Source: a virus
Length of the DNA stretch: 38,594 nucleotides
Virus record (IMG/VR): IMGVR_UViG_3300012008_000018
Location: 1-38,594 of that record
Direction: 5' to 3' (one strand)
The position numbers were made by a program, and so were the translations under genes. Shown here one piece after another: positions 14,290 to 23,122 of this stretch. Numbering within the stretch: the stretch's first letter is position 1; each line of letters opens with the position of its first letter. The notes under the pieces were generated by a model, which saw nothing but the letters and a program-made list of their open reading frames with translations, was not told where the DNA came from and made no database searches.

Positions 14290-16077
14290 TTAAATCCTGT
14301 TAATAGAAAGGGTACTTGAGGCCGGTGTGCCGCCGCTGTTTACAGAGCGAACATCGAGAATGTCGCCAGCCACGCAATTAGGAACAATAAGACTTCCCGC
14401 CGCACCAAGAGAACTTGCGCTCTGTGAAAGATTCGCGAAAGTTGTTCCATTTTTGGTGACGTAAAATATACCAGGACCGTTATTAAAATTAACGAATGCT
14501 GAGATATTAAAATCACCTGGCGTGCCGACCGTGTATCTCCCCGTGCTCGCGCTATATCCGCCGTGAGAATCCTTCTGAACAGTAGGGAAAATTACGATTC
14601 CGTTTGCTGCCCACGTTGCTGGAGTTCCGGTTACAACTGCGACTACCTTCTCCGAAGCGGCGATTTGAGCGGGGCCGGAGAGGCGGAAGATAGAGATCGA
14701 CTGTAAGTTATCGGTAGCGAGAGTTCCGCTGGTACCCGGGCGAAGGTCGATATATTCACCGGCATTCAAGTAAACTAGGGTTCCATTGCCGCCGTAAGTT
14801 GTATTGTTGATCCAACCAAATCGCTTGAAAAGAGATCCATTTTTATAAAGGTCAAGGCCACAGCTAACCGAAGTTGTACTTAGGGTGGTATCGACTTGAT
14901 AGAACCCAGGGACAGGCGCAGTAAACTTCCACGAGGCTCCTACCGTCACCGCGCCGTTGGTGTCTTGCGTAAGGGTCGCGAAGTTAATTGGACTGCCACC
15001 AGTTAGAGTAACGGAACCAGACGTATTATAAATCGCAGCCACCACGTTCGTCGCCGTATCCGACGACAATACTTGAGACGTGCCCCAGCCTTGGATTGCG
15101 ACGGAGAAGAAAAACTCGAAGGTATTACCGCTAGCAGAGAGTGCGCTACCATTTGCGAAGTTTGTTCCCGCTGTAGTCGAAGACTGTGCACCAAATCCAA
15201 CGGTAGATGAGGACGGCACGGCGATTACGGTAACTTGGGTAGGTGTGGCCTGACCAAATGCGCCCGTGCCTAGGACTTGTCCGGCCGAATCTATGGATGA
15301 ACTTGTGGTTAAACCTCCGTTAACTCCGCCGTATCCGAGAGTTACAGCCGCTTGAACTGCTGTAGGAGTTCCGGAAGTAAATCTACCCTGAACTTCAAGA
15401 CTTCCGCCGACTCGACGAGATTTAACATCAACCGAGGTAGGCGTACCGAAACCTGTAATTGTAGGAGTATAAGCAACCCAGTCCGTAATCACCGCACCGC
15501 TCGTAGTCGTGTTTGGCGCTACAGAGAAATTATCGAACCGAAGCGAATACGCCAATGCGCTCGTTGAAGCGACGTGGAAGATGAGGCGATAACTCGTGGA
15601 GTTTGAGTTCGTTTGGAATTCGAGCTTCTTTGTAGCCGCGCCGAGGACGTTTTGAATCGTGCTGCCGGACGGTTGAATGAGCACGCCGTTAGTGACGTCG
15701 TAGAGCCAGACGGTCATGTCACCGTCGGCGTAAGTGCCTGATGCCACCGAGTATAACAGCGAGACGGAGAGGGGCTTCGACTGGTAGCCAGCGTCGATAG
15801 TGAACGGGTAACTAAAGCCTTGGCCCTGGGAGTTTACAGCCGTCTTCGTGAAGAGGAAGTTCTGTGCGCCTACGAGAGAGGAGTCAGTCGAGGTCGCGAA
15901 CGTGACGGTCGGAGTGCCTCCCGTTCCGTTTACTGGAGTCGCTTGTGCAGTGTTGGCGTATGCTACCCACCCCTGGAGCGGCGACCCGGATGCCTCGGCA
16001 TCGCCAGTAGAAATATAATTCGTCTCGGCTTTCAAGCCACGGATGATGTCTGCCGTTAATACGCGCTTAGTACCCAT
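14290..16077 (-). CDS. Tail fibre or spike protein with two C-terminal C1q-like domains
   Basis: The 595-residue protein is rich in Gly, Ser and Thr, with no Lys/Arg-rich stretches. After a helical start (MGTKRVLTADIIRGLKAET) there is a beta-sandwich region resembling a carbohydrate-binding module (about 75-195). Two consecutive C1q/TNF-like jelly rolls follow: one around TLTQDTNGAVTVG and WKFTAPVPGFYQVD, the second around YTVGTPGDFNISAFV. Such domains trimerise and bind surfaces in phage fibres. It follows two other fibre genes and is probably the distal receptor-binding part; that is inference from position and folds. Confidence 0.75.
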   Translation of the reverse strand: MGTKRVLTADIIRGLKAETNYISTGDAEASGSPLQGWVAYANTAQATPVNGTGGTPTVTFATSTDSSLVGAQNFLFTKTAVNSQGQGFSYPFTIDAGYQSKPLSVSLLYSVASGTYADGDMTVWLYDVTNGVLIQPSGSTIQNVLGAATKKLEFQTNSNSTSYRLIFHVASTSALAYSLRFDNFSVAPNTTTSGAVITDWVAYTPTITGFGTPTSVDVKSRRVGGSLEVQGRFTSGTPTAVQAAVTLGYGGVNGGLTTSSSIDSAGQVLGTGAFGQATPTQVTVIAVPSSSTVGFGAQSSTTAGTNFANGSALSASGNTFEFFFSVAIQGWGTSQVLSSDTATNVVAAIYNTSGSVTLTGGSPINFATLTQDTNGAVTVGASWKFTAPVPGFYQVDTTLSTTSVSCGLDLYKNGSLFKRFGWINNTTYGGNGTLVYLNAGEYIDLRPGTSGTLATDNLQSISIFRLSGPAQIAASEKVVAVVTGTPATWAANGIVIFPTVQKDSHGGYSASTGRYTVGTPGDFNISAFVNFNNGPGIFYVTKNGTTFANLSQSASSLGAAGSLIVPNCVAGDILDVRSVNSGGTPASSTLSINRI

Positions 16078-16781
16078 TAGAAATTCCTTCCAGTTTCGAC
16101 CATGCGGGCGAGGGTGGAGTTGTACTCAAAACTGATGCAGTTACCTTTACCGAGAGTTGAATTCCCGTTCGTAAGCCAGCCGTCCGCCACGTCGTTATTA
16201 TTAATCGTGAGCGTATTCGTCTGATCGGATCCGATGATCCGGAACCGCGTCCCGTTCGTGAGGCCGGAAAGAGTACCGAACCCAGTGAATGTCTGTGCGG
16301 AGGTGCCTGTGTAAAGAAACGTCTGGTCCATGTTCGTGCCGGGCGTAATGGCCGTGCCTGTGAACGCTACTACCGAACGAGTGTTCTTCGTCGAAGTCGC
16401 GATCATGAGTTCAAGCTGATCGCGTACGGCGTTCTTAGAAGGTGCGATCGTGGTTACCGCGTCCCAAGTCGTGGCGTCGTACGCGGTGTCCGAAACTTTG
16501 GCGTCGATAGCAGTTTGAAGGTCGGTCTGCGAAGATAGAGTTCCCGTGATGGAACCCCAGGTGCCGCCTCCGCCCGCGCCGCCATCAGTGGCCCAGTCGC
16601 TATTGGTAATGCCCGTCTTTAAGATGTAAGTCGTGGTATCCGCTATGCTGAACACCTTCATGCCTTGGTACCGAACACCCGATGCAAGCGCATCTCGAGC
16701 GGTTGTATCGGCGACGACCAGACGGTCGTCAATCGGCAGCGCGGCGGTTACATGGAACTGGGATGCTACGTTGATTGCCAT
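16077..16781 (-). CDS. Tail fibre-associated protein
   Basis: The 234-residue protein has a short N-terminal domain (AALPIDDRLVVADTTARDAL) and a Gly-rich hinge. The following WGSITGTLSSQTDLQTAIDA segment and IAPSKNAVRDQLELM are repeat-type sequences common in fibre shafts of environmental phages. A beta C-terminal part (TFTGFGTLSGLTNGTRFRII) ends it. It lies between the gp17-like fibre and the C1q-type fibre, starts after a short gap, and its stop overlaps the next ATG as TAATG. It probably forms a middle segment or adaptor. Confidence 0.7.
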   Translation of the reverse strand: MAINVASQFHVTAALPIDDRLVVADTTARDALASGVRYQGMKVFSIADTTTYILKTGITNSDWATDGGAGGGGTWGSITGTLSSQTDLQTAIDAKVSDTAYDATTWDAVTTIAPSKNAVRDQLELMIATSTKNTRSVVAFTGTAITPGTNMDQTFLYTGTSAQTFTGFGTLSGLTNGTRFRIIGSDQTNTLTINNNDVADGWLTNGNSTLGKGNCISFEYNSTLARMVETGRNF

Positions 16782-16790
16782 GATCGCCCC

Positions 16791-18293
16791 TTATTGTTTG
16801 AAGGTGTACTGGTACGAGCCCGTGACACCGATAGCGTTGTTGAAAGCGTAAATCTTGTACGACACCGCGTTCCCATCCAATCCCGTGATGCTAGACGTGG
16901 AGAGCGTCCAGTCGGAGATCGTTTCGAAGTTGTTCACGTCGAGAATAGAAGTCAGCGAGGAGTAGCTTGCGGGGTAGGCGAAGTAGAGTTTGTCCCCCGC
17001 GTTCGCCGAGAAGGTCTCGGCCTTGGTGCCCGTATTAGAAATGATCTGTTTGTTGAGCATCGCAACTTGTGCAGGGGTAAGTCCGGACGCTCCGTTACCG
17101 TAGTAGTACGGGTAGACGAACGAGTAGGAAACCGAAACGTCTCGGTTCTGCGGGGTGCCCCCATTACTTGCCCCGGTATCTCTAACTCGAGACCAGAAAG
17201 TCTTGTTGGCCGAGAATGTAAGCGAAGTGGCCTGAGTGTTCGTGCCACCGGAGGGAATACCTCCTCCAGATGTTTGCGTAGTTCCTATCTGGTTTGGTCC
17301 CGAAATGGAGTCAGCATAAAACGCAACATCGAGAATAGGATCGGACTTTTCGGTGATAGAAACGGAGAGCGTTGGATTCGTCTGCGTATCGCCGTTCTCG
17401 CGAAGCGTGCCCGATCCAGTTCCACTAAGAGACGCGCTTGGAAGTGTGTAGGTAATCCGGATGATCTTATCGAGCGTGTCTTTGATTCCGGTGGAGGAGA
17501 AAGATGCTCCCGTTAACGCCGAGATCCCACTATAGGAAACGGGCCCAGTCAGTTCAAATCCAGTCTCAGCCGGGTTTACTTGTAGAACCTTATAAGCGTC
17601 TCCAGTGGTAACAGCAGGCGTACCTCCAGAGTTATTTACCCAATTCGTGTTGTAGTCGGTGCCGTCAATTTTGGAGAGGATTTGCCCGGCTGTTCCGCCC
17701 GTTGGAACACCCTGCCCATTGGTACCATTTGTACCGTCCGCACCCGCAGGACCAGTTGCACCCGTTGGCCCTGGAGGGCCGGCAACCGTGTCCTGGTACT
17801 CAAACCCATCTGCTCCCGTATTGATGACAAGAACATTTCCAGCCACCGGGTTAGGCGGAAGCTTTGGATCAAAGGTGGCAGTAGCCCCGTCCCGCATTCT
17901 AACAGACCTAGTAGCGAGATCTTTCAAATACTGCGTAACACGAGTTAGAAGATCGAGTTCAGACACCACTGGAGCAGGAGGAAAGGCAGAGTTCTCATAA
18001 ATTGTAAGTGTCTGGGTAAGCGCGGGAGCTCCGATAATTACGAGTTTATAGTTTACAGCCGGCGCGACTACCATCGTTAGCGTTGAGCCCGGCTCGGTGA
18101 GAGTGCCCGAAAGCGTGTAATCCGTAGTCAGAGTTTGGGCTACCTCATTTCCTCGACCGGCATCTGCCGGTATGTCGTTAACAAGTAGAACCGTTAGATA
18201 ACTCGAGTTGATGACCGCGAAGGGGATCGAGAAAACCGTCGTGGTTCCGTTCCCTGAAAATGCCTGGCGGTTTGGCGTGGAGGAGATGCTCAT
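16791..18293 (-). CDS. Tail fibre with T7 gp17-like N-terminus and collagen-like segment
   Basis: The 500-residue protein opens with a virion-attachment domain of the T7 fibre type (residues about 8-135, with FSGNGTTTVFSIPFAV and a final helix ELDLLTRVTQYLKDLATRSV). Eight uninterrupted Gly-X-Y triplets follow (about 172-195, starting GPPGPTGATGPAG), which should form a triple helix. The C-terminal part is beta-rich, with a YYYGNGASGLT stretch. It is predicted to anchor the fibre trimer to the tail, with distal proteins encoded next. A possible regulatory motif lies upstream at 18309-18326. Confidence 0.85.
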   Translation of the reverse strand: MSISSTPNRQAFSGNGTTTVFSIPFAVINSSYLTVLLVNDIPADAGRGNEVAQTLTTDYTLSGTLTEPGSTLTMVVAPAVNYKLVIIGAPALTQTLTIYENSAFPPAPVVSELDLLTRVTQYLKDLATRSVRMRDGATATFDPKLPPNPVAGNVLVINTGADGFEYQDTVAGPPGPTGATGPAGADGTNGTNGQGVPTGGTAGQILSKIDGTDYNTNWVNNSGGTPAVTTGDAYKVLQVNPAETGFELTGPVSYSGISALTGASFSSTGIKDTLDKIIRITYTLPSASLSGTGSGTLRENGDTQTNPTLSVSITEKSDPILDVAFYADSISGPNQIGTTQTSGGGIPSGGTNTQATSLTFSANKTFWSRVRDTGASNGGTPQNRDVSVSYSFVYPYYYGNGASGLTPAQVAMLNKQIISNTGTKAETFSANAGDKLYFAYPASYSSLTSILDVNNFETISDWTLSTSSITGLDGNAVSYKIYAFNNAIGVTGSYQYTFKQ

Positions 18294-18308
18294 AGTGTTG
18301 TTCCTATT

Positions 18309-18326
18309 TTGTGCATTACTTTACAA
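18309..18326. promoter_or_regulatory. TTGTGCA-TTAC-TTTACAA motif before the fibre genes
   Basis: The sequence is an imperfect version of the inverted repeat at 11006-11023 (right arm identical, left arm two changes). It lies in the 50-base gap between the large ejection protein and the fibre gene, with AT-rich DNA to its right. The first ten bases recur at 36640-36649. It could be an operator or a weak promoter element. Confidence 0.35.
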
Positions 18327-18343
18327 TAATGGTAATTAATTTT

Positions 18344-21300
18344 TCACTGGCCTGGACTCGCCGACGGGACATTCGAGAACATATTTCGACCGTGTTTCAC
18401 GTTTTCTTGCGCCTTCTCGTAGCGCTTCACTAAGGAATCAGCGAGCTGCGCACGACGCCAAAGTACGGCGTTTGATTGCCGCAACTTCTCGGCCTGAGTG
18501 AGGTCTTTGGCATTGGCGATCGAGTACGCCTGGCCGTAAAGAATGCTCATCGACTTCGAGGTGTCTTTGAAAGCGCCGGCGAATCTCTCCCGTACCTGTT
18601 GAGTCGGATCGTTTTGGAGAGCGCGGAGGTCGGTAAGATTTCCCTCTTTCTCGAGCTGCTTTAGGCTAGGGCCAGCCATGTCGATGTCTTTTTTGTGCTG
18701 ATAGAATTCATCCACCGACTTTGCCGCCATCGGAAGCTGTACGGAAAAAGCCTGCACGAACGGATTTACAGGGTGCTCGCCGGGGCCGACTTCGTCCTTT
18801 GCTTCGCCGAGCCCAAGTTTTTTAAGCGCGTAGTCCGAAGTGTTGAGAACCCAGGAACCGGTATTGCCCAGAAATCCTCTCGCCGCATAGTCGACCATCG
18901 CCGGGCGCGGGATCTTCTGGTCGTTGATTCCGGCGTCGTGAAGGGTTTTAGAAATGAGCTTGGACGTCGCGCTCGTCGAGCGGGTGTACTGCAAGTAAGG
19001 AAGCGAGCGCTCGACGTTGTAGGGGATAATCGATTTGTCGAAGTAGTCGTTATGGTTTGACTTGATGTCTTGCATCGTTTGAAGAACCGGTCCCATCCCA
19101 GGATACAGTTCTTCCTTCAGCGCATTGGCAAAACCCATAGCGGCCTTTGGGTCATGGTCTTTCCACGCGCTCAGGAAAGCCTCGACCGAAGAGCCTACGA
19201 GGCTTCCCAAGGTTTTAGGTTTCGGGAAACGGAGTACTTTCCCGTTATTGATCTCCCACGTACCGTCAGGGCGTTTTCTGGAGTTTGGGAGACCAGCTTC
19301 TAGGTTATTCGCGGGCTCCCACTTATCCAGCATCACGTGCCAGTAGTCGTTCTTCTCGCGGTCGGATAACTCCTTGTACCGGGGGTCATCGTGGTTTGAC
19401 ATCCAAAGAGCAGCCGTACCCGCCATCACGCTAAAGGATTTCAGCATCACGTCGGTACGTTTGTTTTGAAACGCTTCGACGACCTGGTTGATGCCCTGAG
19501 TTTTATCGTTGATGAATGGGATGATGTTATTTAGGCCCTGCATCTGAAGGCCCTTACGATTGAAATCGATCGTAAGATTCCGGGCGTCGAATGCGGCGAG
19601 ACGAGCGGCGTCGTCGGGAGCTTTTCCCTCTGCCATGTACCGGGCTTTCGATTTCGCGAAATCGCCGACGCGCGTGCTCGTGTCGCCAAACTCGGCCATG
19701 GCGTGCAGCGTACGAACGGGCGTCGAAATGACGTTAGGGAGGGTCTTCAGAAATCCCGTGTGAGCCGCGAGATCGGAGATATGCTCGGCGACGAAATCTC
19801 GGTTGATTGCGTTTGCGGCTGCCCCGCGGCCTCCGGAGTTAATGAATTCATTGAAATCATCAGATTTACCGAGTTGCTTGGCGGCGCCGCCCAGGAAATC
19901 GACGATCGGGAGATACATGTTTTTCGAAAACACGTATGCCGAGATCTGGTTGCGGGACATATGGCGGAGGATGAAGTTTGGCGCGATCGTGACGCCGCTC
20001 CTAAAAATCGAAGTCGCCTTCGCCATTGCGTTGAAGAGTGCGAACTGAGGATATTCGATTCCCGAGACGGCCTTTGCGATGTCCGGGCTTACTTTGAAGA
20101 TCTCGCGCTTGCCGTCCTTGAAATACGAAATTTCATTCTCGTCAAGTTTGCGGAACTTTTTAGCTTCCTCGCCGTTCTCGTCGAGGGTGTCCTTTCCCTC
20201 TTCGGTCTCGACGTGTTCAAGACCAGAGTTCGGGTCTTGCGAGAGCATGTCGTGCATCGCGGTCATTAGCCGGTTTCGTTCGGCGAGCACAACCTTTTGC
20301 TGGGCGTCCTTCACCATTTGCTCAACTGGAGAAATGATCGGGGCGTCGGATTCGCCTTTTAAAGCTTTGATCGGGTTCTTAGGTTTAAGGCTGCTACCGA
20401 GAGAGACGGGGTTACCCTCGGAATCAAGCAACCGTTTCGTCGGGACGTAATTTTGTCCCTTTTCGACCATCGCTTCGTGGGCGTCTTGCGAGATGACACC
20501 ACTATCGGCCAGGTACTTGTTCACGCGGTTATTGAAATCAGTGACGCGTTTACCGTCTTCCGAGAATTCTGCTTTTCCGGATTCGTATACTTTCGCGAAG
20601 TTTTTGAGCGCCGTGCCGTCGTCGGCTTTCAGAAGGTTGATACCTTGGCCGGCCTTTTCCACGGCCTTAGCCGAGACGAGCCAATTCTCAAAGTCTTCGG
20701 CCTTCTGAAGACGCGCACCCCGAGTGGCGCGACCCGAAGGAGTAAGCCTTTCGGGCGACATTGTTTTATTTTTGTAGGGGTCGAGAATATCAGAAAGCGA
20801 CTCGCCGTTTAGTTCCTGAGTATTGAAATCCCGAGTTCCCTCTTTCAGAAACCCGATTGCCTTCCCAGTCATGCCAGGCATGAGGCGGGCGAGAATGGCT
20901 GGGTTACTCTTTGCCGGGAGAGCGTCGATGACCTCTTGCTCGGTCGAAGCTCCGGTAGCTCTCTTCGTCGCTTCCATGATCGCGTTCGTGGAATCCACCC
21001 AGTTGGCAAATGCGCTGTCGCGTCCGGCTTTAGAGCTCGCATCGACGATGCTCTGGAGCATGCTTTTTTCGGTGAAGCCGGAAACGATTTTTCCGCGGAC
21101 GAAGGCGTTTGCCGCTTCGAGAGAGTGATCGTTCAGTTCTTCGGGAGTTAGTTTCTTAAGCTGTTCCTGCGGCGACGCTGGCTTTTCATCGCTTGGCGCG
21201 ATCGTTCCTTCCGGAGCTTTCGGAGGCTCTGCCGCCATCGCTACCGGCTTCTCCTGGGCGACCTGATTTATCGTAGGTCCGCCGCCAGTCTGATCGGCCT

Positions 21301-23122
21301 CCGTTTGTTTCACGGGAATATAGGCGGGCTCTTGAGGGAGGTCTTTGCGGCCGACAGTCTGATCGAGATGCTTTAGGCTATCGGGAAGGTTATTACCGCT
21401 CTGAAGGAGTTCTCGGGCGAGCACCGGATCTTCGGACGCCGCTTGCGAAACGTCGGCGGGGTGAAGCTCGGTCTTCTGGTATATCGTGCGAAGCTTCTCG
21501 GCAACTTGAGGGCCCACTTTTGATTCGAGGGCGGCTACTCGTTTCGACTGGATAGCGTCCATTCCCGCGCCTGCTGCTCCAATCATCGCGTGCATACCGA
21601 TGATCGAAGTGGCGGCGACGCCGAAATCGTTCGCGTCCGGGATCTTCCCGTTGATTGCCGAGGTCGAACCCATTTGACCCAGGAACTCGGCGCCGATCTT
21701 AGAGCCGGCTTTGATACCCGCCTGGGCGATACCGCTCTCGAGAGGCGCGGCGATGGCCGCGCCGGCTTTCGCGCCGATCTCGCCGAGCCCGCCAGTCACG
21801 GCCATAATCGTGCCTTCTTTAGTCATGGAAGCCGCGACGCCGCTGAGGCGGTCCCAAACGTCTTGCGCGCTGGTCGCTTCGCCGTTCCGGTAACGGTCCA
21901 TAAAGAATTTGCGCATGCCCGCCGGAACGGCGCCCATACCGAAGAAACCGGCCTTCGCGCCCACCCGCGGGCCGCCGACGGCAGTTCCGCCGAGCCCGCC
22001 TGCGATAGCGCCAACTGTTCCAGGAATGAAGTCCCCGATAATTTGTCCGGCCGACTGCGCGAGATGCTGAGTAAACGGCGCATCCTTGTCGAGCTCGTAA
22101 TCTGGGAGATCCCCGTGAATGGGTAGACCCAGAGCCGAACCTTGGAGACCGCCGAGAAAAGCTTCGCCGGCGCCCGTGGCCGTCTTACCGGGAGCTCCGA
22201 CCATTGGAGCGTGCCAAGGGGTTTGGCCAGCAACGTCTGGAGCTACGTCGGAAGGAGGCTTTGCCTTCCCCGAGTATGACGGCGCATTCGCCATCGGTGC
22301 ATGCCAGTCTTCGGAGTTCTGAAGGTATTCTTTCGCAGCGGCGTGATCGAATTTCGGATCGCCAAAGTAGTCCTTGATCGCGTCGTCCGGCACGTTCTCA
22401 TCACGGAGAGCCTTCTCTGCGCTCGCTCGCCAAGTCGCGATATCACCCTCGGAAATGTGTTCGTCACGGAGAGCTTGGATCTGACGTTTTCCAAGCGGAT
22501 CTTTATTAGGAACTTCGTCATTCGCTCCGGCGTCGGGAATTAGTGACCCGAGAATCGAAGAAGGGCCCCGACCCGGGGTCCCCTGGAGATGCTTTTTGAT
22601 TTCGGCTTCACTAGCGCCGTCAGCGCGCATCTGGTCGGCCATGTTTTTATCAAGCTGATCGTCGAAACTTACTCCCGCGGGAAGATCGCCTCTGTTTTCG
22701 TGGATAATTTTTCCGGACTGATCCCGAATGCGAGTAGAGCCGTATCCCGCGCCTTCGAATGTGAAGCCTTTTTTCTCCATCGCACCTTGGATGCCGTACG
22801 CTTCGTAATCTTCGTCGGCGTTGTGCATCATTGAAATCATCTCTTGAGGTGATTTCCCTACGATCACACTGTCGAAACGAGCGTCTTCAGATTTTTCAAA
22901 GTCGGCGTCAGAAAGCTTGGAAGTGTCAGATTGAGGGGCGACTGGATCCGTCGTCGCATTGGCTAGCGCCGGCGATGGCCCGCGGGTCCAGTCCAGAAAT
23001 GCGCTCTGCTCCGCTCCACTTCGCCCGTCTACCGCCTTATCTGAAATATTGCTGATGTCGCTATCTGATAACCCTTGCGACGAGTCCGAAACTTGACCGG
23101 ATAGGGGATTGACTTGTGCCAT
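18344..23122 (-). CDS. Large internal virion (DNA ejection) protein, T7 gp16-like position, LPD38-like domain
   Basis: The 1592-residue protein is the largest in the window. The N-terminal part is polar and acidic with repeats of DWHAPM and PWHAPM type. A Gly-zipper hydrophobic stretch follows (around residues 365-405, IAGGLGGTAVGG). The C-terminal half holds NFILRHMSRNQISAYVFSKN and NNIIPFINDKTQGINQVVEA, which resemble the large polyvalent-protein-associated domain LPD38 found in phage ejection proteins. I see no clear lytic transglycosylase motif. Such proteins leave the head and build a channel across the cell envelope. Start and upstream stop overlap as TAATG. Confidence 0.85.
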   Translation of the reverse strand: MAQVNPLSGQVSDSSQGLSDSDISNISDKAVDGRSGAEQSAFLDWTRGPSPALANATTDPVAPQSDTSKLSDADFEKSEDARFDSVIVGKSPQEMISMMHNADEDYEAYGIQGAMEKKGFTFEGAGYGSTRIRDQSGKIIHENRGDLPAGVSFDDQLDKNMADQMRADGASEAEIKKHLQGTPGRGPSSILGSLIPDAGANDEVPNKDPLGKRQIQALRDEHISEGDIATWRASAEKALRDENVPDDAIKDYFGDPKFDHAAAKEYLQNSEDWHAPMANAPSYSGKAKPPSDVAPDVAGQTPWHAPMVGAPGKTATGAGEAFLGGLQGSALGLPIHGDLPDYELDKDAPFTQHLAQSAGQIIGDFIPGTVGAIAGGLGGTAVGGPRVGAKAGFFGMGAVPAGMRKFFMDRYRNGEATSAQDVWDRLSGVAASMTKEGTIMAVTGGLGEIGAKAGAAIAAPLESGIAQAGIKAGSKIGAEFLGQMGSTSAINGKIPDANDFGVAATSIIGMHAMIGAAGAGMDAIQSKRVAALESKVGPQVAEKLRTIYQKTELHPADVSQAASEDPVLARELLQSGNNLPDSLKHLDQTVGRKDLPQEPAYIPVKQTEADQTGGGPTINQVAQEKPVAMAAEPPKAPEGTIAPSDEKPASPQEQLKKLTPEELNDHSLEAANAFVRGKIVSGFTEKSMLQSIVDASSKAGRDSAFANWVDSTNAIMEATKRATGASTEQEVIDALPAKSNPAILARLMPGMTGKAIGFLKEGTRDFNTQELNGESLSDILDPYKNKTMSPERLTPSGRATRGARLQKAEDFENWLVSAKAVEKAGQGINLLKADDGTALKNFAKVYESGKAEFSEDGKRVTDFNNRVNKYLADSGVISQDAHEAMVEKGQNYVPTKRLLDSEGNPVSLGSSLKPKNPIKALKGESDAPIISPVEQMVKDAQQKVVLAERNRLMTAMHDMLSQDPNSGLEHVETEEGKDTLDENGEEAKKFRKLDENEISYFKDGKREIFKVSPDIAKAVSGIEYPQFALFNAMAKATSIFRSGVTIAPNFILRHMSRNQISAYVFSKNMYLPIVDFLGGAAKQLGKSDDFNEFINSGGRGAAANAINRDFVAEHISDLAAHTGFLKTLPNVISTPVRTLHAMAEFGDTSTRVGDFAKSKARYMAEGKAPDDAARLAAFDARNLTIDFNRKGLQMQGLNNIIPFINDKTQGINQVVEAFQNKRTDVMLKSFSVMAGTAALWMSNHDDPRYKELSDREKNDYWHVMLDKWEPANNLEAGLPNSRKRPDGTWEINNGKVLRFPKPKTLGSLVGSSVEAFLSAWKDHDPKAAMGFANALKEELYPGMGPVLQTMQDIKSNHNDYFDKSIIPYNVERSLPYLQYTRSTSATSKLISKTLHDAGINDQKIPRPAMVDYAARGFLGNTGSWVLNTSDYALKKLGLGEAKDEVGPGEHPVNPFVQAFSVQLPMAAKSVDEFYQHKKDIDMAGPSLKQLEKEGNLTDLRALQNDPTQQVRERFAGAFKDTSKSMSILYGQAYSIANAKDLTQAEKLRQSNAVLWRRAQLADSLVKRYEKAQENVKHGRNMFSNVPSASPGQ

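Noticed and set aside
16665-17516. 283-codon + strand frame
   Set aside because: It lies opposite fibre genes that have recognised domains; its composition is Arg/Gly/Val-rich as expected of an antisense frame, and it has no partner genes.
21590-22126. 178-codon + strand frame
   Set aside because: It is antisense to the 1592-residue ejection protein, with biased Arg/Ala/Asp composition typical of a shadow frame.
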